This document shows positions 47,701 through 55,000 of a stretch of 64,000 nucleotides of DNA, piece after piece. The DNA is taken from assembly GCF_000003815.2 (NCBI RefSeq), contig NW_023365734.1, forward strand, positions 235,647 to 299,646, given 5' to 3'. The notes beneath the pieces were generated by a model. It was not told where the DNA came from. It ran no database searches and saw nothing but the letters and a program-made list of their open reading frames with translations. Every line of letters begins with the position of its first letter. Position 1 is the stretch's first letter. The DNA is from Branchiostoma floridae. Its lineage: Eukaryota; Chordata; Leptocardii; Amphioxiformes; Branchiostomatidae. A program made the position numbers and the translations under genes.

Positions 47701-50700
47701 TCAAGCATGTAAACTTTAAAGGCAAAGACCAGATTGTTTATAAAAAGCTATCAAGTCAAAATGGCATGGAAAGAATGCAGAACAAGTGTGTTTGCATGAA
47801 TAGCTTTCTGGAAAATCAATTTTTAATTACTACCAGAAAGTTAGATATTGACAGTTGAATCAAGGAGGCTATATCACATTATATCACGAATTCACAGGTA
47901 CCCCCCAAAATTTATCAAAATTGACAAACTTTTATTAGTTTCAAGTAATCTAAAGTTATTTTTATACTCAGTAATAAAAGCTACTCCAAAAGTATGTAGT
48001 CGTCTCTACATCCTGTAAAAAGTTGTTACTTTTGGCCATCTGCAACAAGCTGGTCTCGGGCAATATTTGTCAAATCAGCAGACTAAATGTATTCATATAT
48101 TGTAGAAATATTATGGTAATTATCGTTTAGTCTGATACATAATTAGAATGAGCAGTATCTCTTTTCCACTTCTGCCAAATTATAATCCATTTGACCTCAT
48201 AAAACTTGAGATATTAACATTTTTCTACAAAACCCACAATACCCTCTTTTATGGTCTTAGTCACACCTTAGCAAAACAGAGCGTGTCGGCTTTACTGACA
48301 GCCGATGCAGACCTGAACGCACGGGACAACAGGGTAAGGAGACGGACTGTTTTTCAGAACCGGTATTATTAGTATTGAACTGTAACATTAAGTCTACTTT
48401 CTATCCTGTTACCATAACAAAGTCCATTGATGTATTGTGTGTCTTACAGCAACGGACTCCACTTATCATGGCAGCCTTGAAGGGTCTTCGTGAAACTGTG
48501 TCGGCTTTACTGACAGCTGGTGCAGATGTGAACGCAGGGGAAGAATCGGTAGGTAAATGATCATTATGGTGCATAGATTGGTCATGAAAGATCTTACATT
48601 TATCTTCCAGTGGTAGACCTTACAGCTTCTTTAGTCCATGTTTTGAGAATGAGTGAATGTACTCAGGTTCGTCTTCTTGTCATATCCATCTGATATATCT
48701 TACAGCAATGTACTCCCCTACACATGGCAGCCCTGAATGGCCACCATGAAACTGTGTCAGCTTTACTGACAGCTGGTGCAGATGTGAACGCACGGAACAA
48801 GGAGGTAAGGAGACGGGCTGTTGTTGTTCAGCACCTGTTTTTGTTATATTATGAAATGTCTAACATATATCTTCCACTGGTATAACTCATAGCGTCTTTA
48901 AATGAATTAATTAGTATGGGTGTATATCCTCACGTTCGCCTTGTCACCATACTAAAAACTATCTTATGTGTTTTACAGGATATGACTCCCCTGCACCTGG
49001 CAGCCTATAGTGGCCACCGTGAAACTGTGACAGTTTTACTGAAAGGTGGTGCAGATGTGAACGCACCGGACAATAAGGTAGCGAGATGGACTACTGTTGT
49101 TCAGCTCACTATTTTATATATATCATCATAGAAGACTTCATTATTACTTCGTGGCGCAAATATACAAAAGTAACGGTCTCCTCTGTCAGCACTGGAACAC
49201 CAGTGCTGAAGTGGTCGTCAGCACTGGAAGTCCAGTGCTGAGCACTGGAAGTCCAGTGCTGAGCCGACGTCAGCACTGGAAATCCAGTGCTGAGGCAGCT
49301 TCAGCACTCGAAGCCCTCCTGTCAGCACCGTGGAAACCGAGTGTTGAAACTACAATCAGCACTGGATTTCCAGTGCTGAGGACATTTCAGCTCTGGAAAT
49401 CCAGTGCTGACAAATATTCTGCACTGGAAACCGAGTATAAAATGTATAAAGTTGGTGAATGGACAACTGTATTATATAATGTTTTTTAAATGATGCTTCT
49501 TTGCCGCACAAGCAGAATGTGTCGTCCACCTGTAACTACCTATTCTTTGTAAAAAAAACAACAAGCGATCTCTTTACCACACAGATAGACCAATTGTATA
49601 CTTGCGTTCGTGGCGGCACACTCGGTAGTTGCTATTAACAGTGTCGCCTGATGGGATACTGCAGACTTCTGATATGTTTATAGCAAAGGACTCCCCTGCA
49701 CGAGGCAGCCCAGAATGGCCACGGTGAAACTGTGTCAGCTTTACTGACAGCTGGTGCAGATGTGAACGCACTGGACACGGAGGTATGGAGACGGCCTGTT
49801 TTTGTTTTTCAGCATATGTTTTTGTAATATCGTATTTCATACTTATCATATTGTAGTGGTGTACTTGCTTGTTGCCATTGCACCAGCATAAAGATTCTTT
49901 CTGTTTTACAGCAAAACACTCCCCTGGACCTGGCAGCCGGATGTGGCCACCAGGAAACTGTGTCAGTTTTACTGACAGCTAGTGCGGATGTGAACGCACG
50001 GGACAGGCAGGTAAAGAGACCGAGACGGAATGTTGTTCAGCACCTGTATCATTAGTTAAAACTGTATTTGCAACATTAAGTATACTTTTAATCCTGTTAC
50101 CATAATGAAGACCATTGATGTGTGCTTTACAGCAACGGACTCCCGTTTTCGTGGCAGGATCGGAAGGCCACCATGAAACTGTGTCAGCTTTACTGACAGC
50201 TGGTGCAGATGTGAACGTACGGACAGAACTGGTAGGTAAATGAGTGCTCTGGTGCATTGATTGGTTAAAACCATAATTGAACTTCGGACATTTATATGCT
50301 ACCGATGAACAACGATAGCTTCTTTAGACTAACATTACTTTTTATACAGAATGATATTTAATATGTTTGAAGCAAAATACTCACCTGAACCTTGGAGCCC
50401 AGAATGACCACCAGAAAATCGTCAGCTTTTTTGTCGGTACACTTTGAAGCTGCCATTAAAATATCATCAATAACATCTGTCTTGTTTCCATATTGAAGAC
50501 CATCTAATGTAACTTCCATGTGCATGGCATCCCTGAAAGGACGTCATTAAACTATATCAGCTTTATGTGCAGACCCTTTGTTGTAATAATTCAGTTTCAA
50601 TAATGATGTATGAAAATCTAGCGCATGGTGTGGAAATGACTGTAGCATAGCTCACATTGAAAAGAGACTAAATACTAGTACTACTTGCTTTCTCCTTAAC

Positions 50701-51964
50701 AGGAAAACACCTCCAACAACAAAACATCTCAAAACGGCCAGCTTGAGCTGCAGGGAAGGACAAATACTAGCGTTAGGAATGAGGTAAGATTCTCCATTCA
50801 AATAAACGATAATTTACATGGCCTAATTATATCTGAGTGTATGAAGAAAAGCCCATATGATAAAAATCTAATCTTGGATTAAACTTTTACACGCAGTAGG
50901 TTAGTGTGTGGCACTTATGGTTAAAATCAAACTGGGCAAATGATTCATGAACTACTTATCTTGTAATTCTTAAGATTTCATGACGTTTCATTGCATTTTT
51001 ATATGACCAAATCTGATCATCTGTGAAAAAGAGCGATTTACCAACAATGTGATCAAACTATTCACGAGAGCATTATTTCAAGCAGAACAACAATGTTATC
51101 AAATTCGGATGGCACAAATGCTGTCACAGCCTTCAGCTATAAATTTAGTTGTTTCTCATAATTGTTATAGGCCCGTGTTGATAGAGTATTCATATGATGA
51201 ACATACAGAATGGATGATGTGTTTCTTTCGTATAATAGCAAGTGGCGGAGGATATGACTTCACATACAGATGATGAAACCAGTGACGAGGATTCACATAA
51301 TGGAGATGGGGAAGAAGAAGATACAAATATTGTGAGTTGTGGACCGATTTAGATGTCAGGTTCTTGAAAGTTTCTCCTTTTTTTCGAAAATAGAAGTCTT
51401 GAAATGATTGTGTGACTTACTTAGTCAATGAGCTTTCCATAAGTTTGAATTAACGTAGCGGTCCATAAGTTGTAAAAGCCCACTTAACTGTGACTGTGAA
51501 GAACTATCAACATTCACATTAACATATTTGTTCACATGCATATATTTGCAGAGAGCGTCCAGACAACAGAAGGAGTACGACCCGGTTCTTGTCCGGTTCT
51601 ATGAAGAAAGAGGAATGACCGTAGCTAAGAAGAACTGCCCGTTGATACAAGAAGCTGCAAAAGAGAGCCAAAAAACTGTAGCCCAAGTCAAGGTATCAGT
51701 TGCGAACATTATATAATCATTCTGTCTGACTGGAGTTGGTGATTCACTACAAATCACCCGGATAGAGGCCTGGCGAACCTCTGTCTCGTATCAGCCATAT
51801 GGTGAGTGACGTGTTGGAACATTCACCCGGACGGGAGACGTGGCGCACCACCGTCTTGTACTCTGCCAAATAAGGGTAATTCTATCACCTCGTAAAGGGC
51901 GATATCACCCTACGCGAGGGGCCAGTCCTGGCCTATGCACATACATACATATTATACATTATAC

Positions 51965-52027
<63 letters not shown>

Positions 52028-55000
52028 CATGCATGTGTGTATATTCCGGATGCTATTCGATTCCTTTTCTTGATCCAGAGATCTACAGTACAGCAGAATA
52101 GTAGTAATTTGGTGTGTAACGTCCTTTCAGAACTTCATCGGGAACTACCGTAAGAGTAAAGGCGGCAGTAAGCGGAGACCACCGGCAGACGAGATGGTGG
52201 TGAAGAAGAGGAGGATCACGGGATATCATGAGTACTACAGGCAACAGCTACCAAGGAAAAGAGGTGAGATGAAACAGTACTGTATGGTTTGAAACCTCAA
52301 TCTCATATGATGTGAATTCCGTTGCTAACTTACCTTCACGTACCTTTCGTCCCTAGCGTACCATGTGACAAATGAGCTATGTAGAAGTCAACATATCATT
52401 ATGAATGCTGATTTATCGTAGGCTGTAAATTTCTATTACATTGCTCTATCCTTCTTTCCCAGCCTAACATGAGCCAGCTACAGTATTCAACATTTTCTAA
52501 ATTATGATAGACTGTAAATTGTTTCGTTCATCATAACATTCCATAGGGCACCATTGCATAACCTAGAGTATTTCTAAACCACCTTGTCCCTTTTTGCAGA
52601 CATCCAAGGATTTTCCCTTGCCGGTGCCAATAAAGAAATTGGTGAAAGCTGGAAGAACCTGACTGAAGAGGAAAAGGACCCCTACAATAAAGCAGCGGAG
52701 GAGAGAAGGGGAATGGAGACGAAAGTACAAACCTGGACAGAGGTGTCCAAAAAGCTGAAACAGCTCCAAAAACTGGTTTGTATTCTTTTTCCTATTAATT
52801 GAAAGAGGATATTTTTGTTTGGGTCTATATCCATTTCAAAAGAAAGTCAAACCAGTCTGCATGCCGCATTGCATTGTGGTCATAAGGAAGACAGGAAGGG
52901 TCAGACAAAGTATATAAAATATTTTGTTTCTTTATTATTTCTACGACTTACTACACAGATAGTAGAAAACATATTGAATTCTAGGTATAAGATCTGAATA
53001 AGTGAATGATATTGAACATGCTGATTTCAGTGCCTTGTTGTGTCACTAACTTATGTATACTTTTCATAACCCCAGTCCGATGAGCTCGAAGATCTTGGCG
53101 TGGAGACTTTGGGTGTTTCTCTCTACAAGGGAGAGATCCGCACCTTCGGTTCCCAGATGGGCAAGGACCTGGCCACGGACGAGGAAGTCGGGGGCTTCAT
53201 TGAAAATCAGCTGAAAGCAGCAGAACTTAAGCGGAAAGCAGCACAATGTAAGGAGAGAACTTTATACACCTGTAAATGTGGGGAAAACACAAGATACAGT
53301 TGAAGGGAACTACCGACCCCAGGGTCAACACTTTGAAATGGCCATTTGTTATTTGAAACATCGATGTATGTCTCCCACATTCGAATCGGTAATTTACATA
53401 TGAATAAAGAAATAAGAACACTAGGATACAAATTTATCTACGAATGATTGTCTTTGTTGCTAAATCATTTGTCAGGACTTTTTTGCACACTTTTTCGTCG
53501 TTATCGGTACACATTTTCATCATCGGATGATCACAACCATGCCATTTGATATTAGGTATTAGCAAAGGTTGTCTAATGTCCCGAGTTGATGATTTTACAG
53601 GCTTGAACGGAAATAAACGTCGGAAGAACACTGATAGAGGGACAACAACCAGTAGCCAATCTGTGGCCGGGACATCCAGGATCAACACCAATTCAACCAA
53701 ACAGAAGATAAAAAGGGTCAAAAGAGCACGGGCTAATCAACGACAACGTTCCGGACCTACTGTCACCTCAATATCAACGTCTGCTACTAATGGTTAGTAC
53801 TTCGTTTTGTCAGTACCCATAAGCGCACAGCTCAGACTGAGGCAGGGTTTACAGTCACTTGAATTGTGAGTCCAAATATCTACTAGTCATTAGGTGAAAA
53901 AACCCTAACTACAATTCCTACCTACAATTCAATAGCTGTGAATTGTTGAAGTCATTAGCTGATATTTTCCCATGATTTAATAGTGAATAATTAGTAATTA
54001 AGAAGTAATAAGATTCCCGGCTGACGGTTTTACATAGGAATGAGTTAACACCATATTGGCTTGCAATTACACAAAGTCAGCCAAATACAGTAACTGTTAT
54101 ATTTTGGTACCCGGCACAGACAGAGTTACGGATTCTTAATGCCAATGAACATTAATTTATTTCAGTAGAAACAACAGCCACAGGGCCACACAGAACTACG
54201 CATAATTCTGCACAAGGAAACCCCAGCACTTCCGTTTAAACACCAATAGCTCAAGGTTTGTACTTCATTTACAAATCTGCTAGGTTTTTGTGGCTCCGAA
54301 GTCAGTGTTTTAGCACGGAGTTAATTTGTCTCAGACAATGTTGTGAAGAACTAAAATCACAGCTGAGTGAAATGACCATTCCATGGCAAGGTTGCCCCAC
54401 TGCATACAGCATTACATTGCGATGTTCAGCTTGTAAAATATGTTTGTTTCAACAGAAGGCCTTCTACTCAGAACAACGTCTACCCCAGGCCCTATGCCAC
54501 ACAACACAGAGTCTCCCAGTCATCAGCTTTTGCCTCCAGTTCTTGGCAACCTAAACGGAGTTCCAAACAGGACAGCATCCACTCCTGCCCAACCAAACAC
54601 AGGGAACCTTGAACTTTTGGCACAGTTAGCCCCTCCAACACCACCTGGCTGGACATCAGATTCACTACCCTCCCTTCAGCCCTACCCCCATCTTTAACGC
54701 AAGGTTGGTACATGTAGTTGGTTTAGCAAGCACATCAGTAGCTCTATGCCTCTTTGATTGTCACCCTGTCTTTGCTCCAGCAAAGATAAAACTAGATCAA
54801 AGTACACATCATACTTTACAGTGAGTAAAATTGGAAAATTGTTAACAGTCTTTTTTCAATGCCAGGGTGAACCAGCGTCCGTTGATTCTGACCTTTAAGT
54901 CAGTTCTTGTTAAATCAACATACCAACGAAAACTACCCCCTTCTTGATTTGACAGGAACGACAACTCTTACATCAGGAGGACTTCCACATACAACACCAC

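Larger units (their letters stand above)
37183..48282. mobile_element. 11.1-kb composite insert splitting ankyrin unit 22
   Basis: Starts 'gctcagttagactaag' and ends 'gcaaaacagagc'. It contains a MITE (37,473-37,722), foldback and inverted-repeat elements, tandem repeats, an RLE-type retrotransposon fragment (- strand), a CR1/L2-like retrotransposon (+ strand) and the assembly gap. No clear long target duplication at the two ends, so it may be several nested insertions or a repair-type insertion, not one element. No host gene recognised inside. Confidence 0.7.

Noticed and set aside
37183-48282. The 11.1-kb insert as a single Helitron or Polinton-type element
   Set aside because: No replication-helicase, integrase or polymerase B was found, no clear terminal signature at both ends, and the contents look like independent nested repeats.
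49186-49434. CRISPR-like array
   Set aside because: The units are palindromes with irregular short spacing in a eukaryotic intron; there are no unique ~30-bp spacers and no cas genes.
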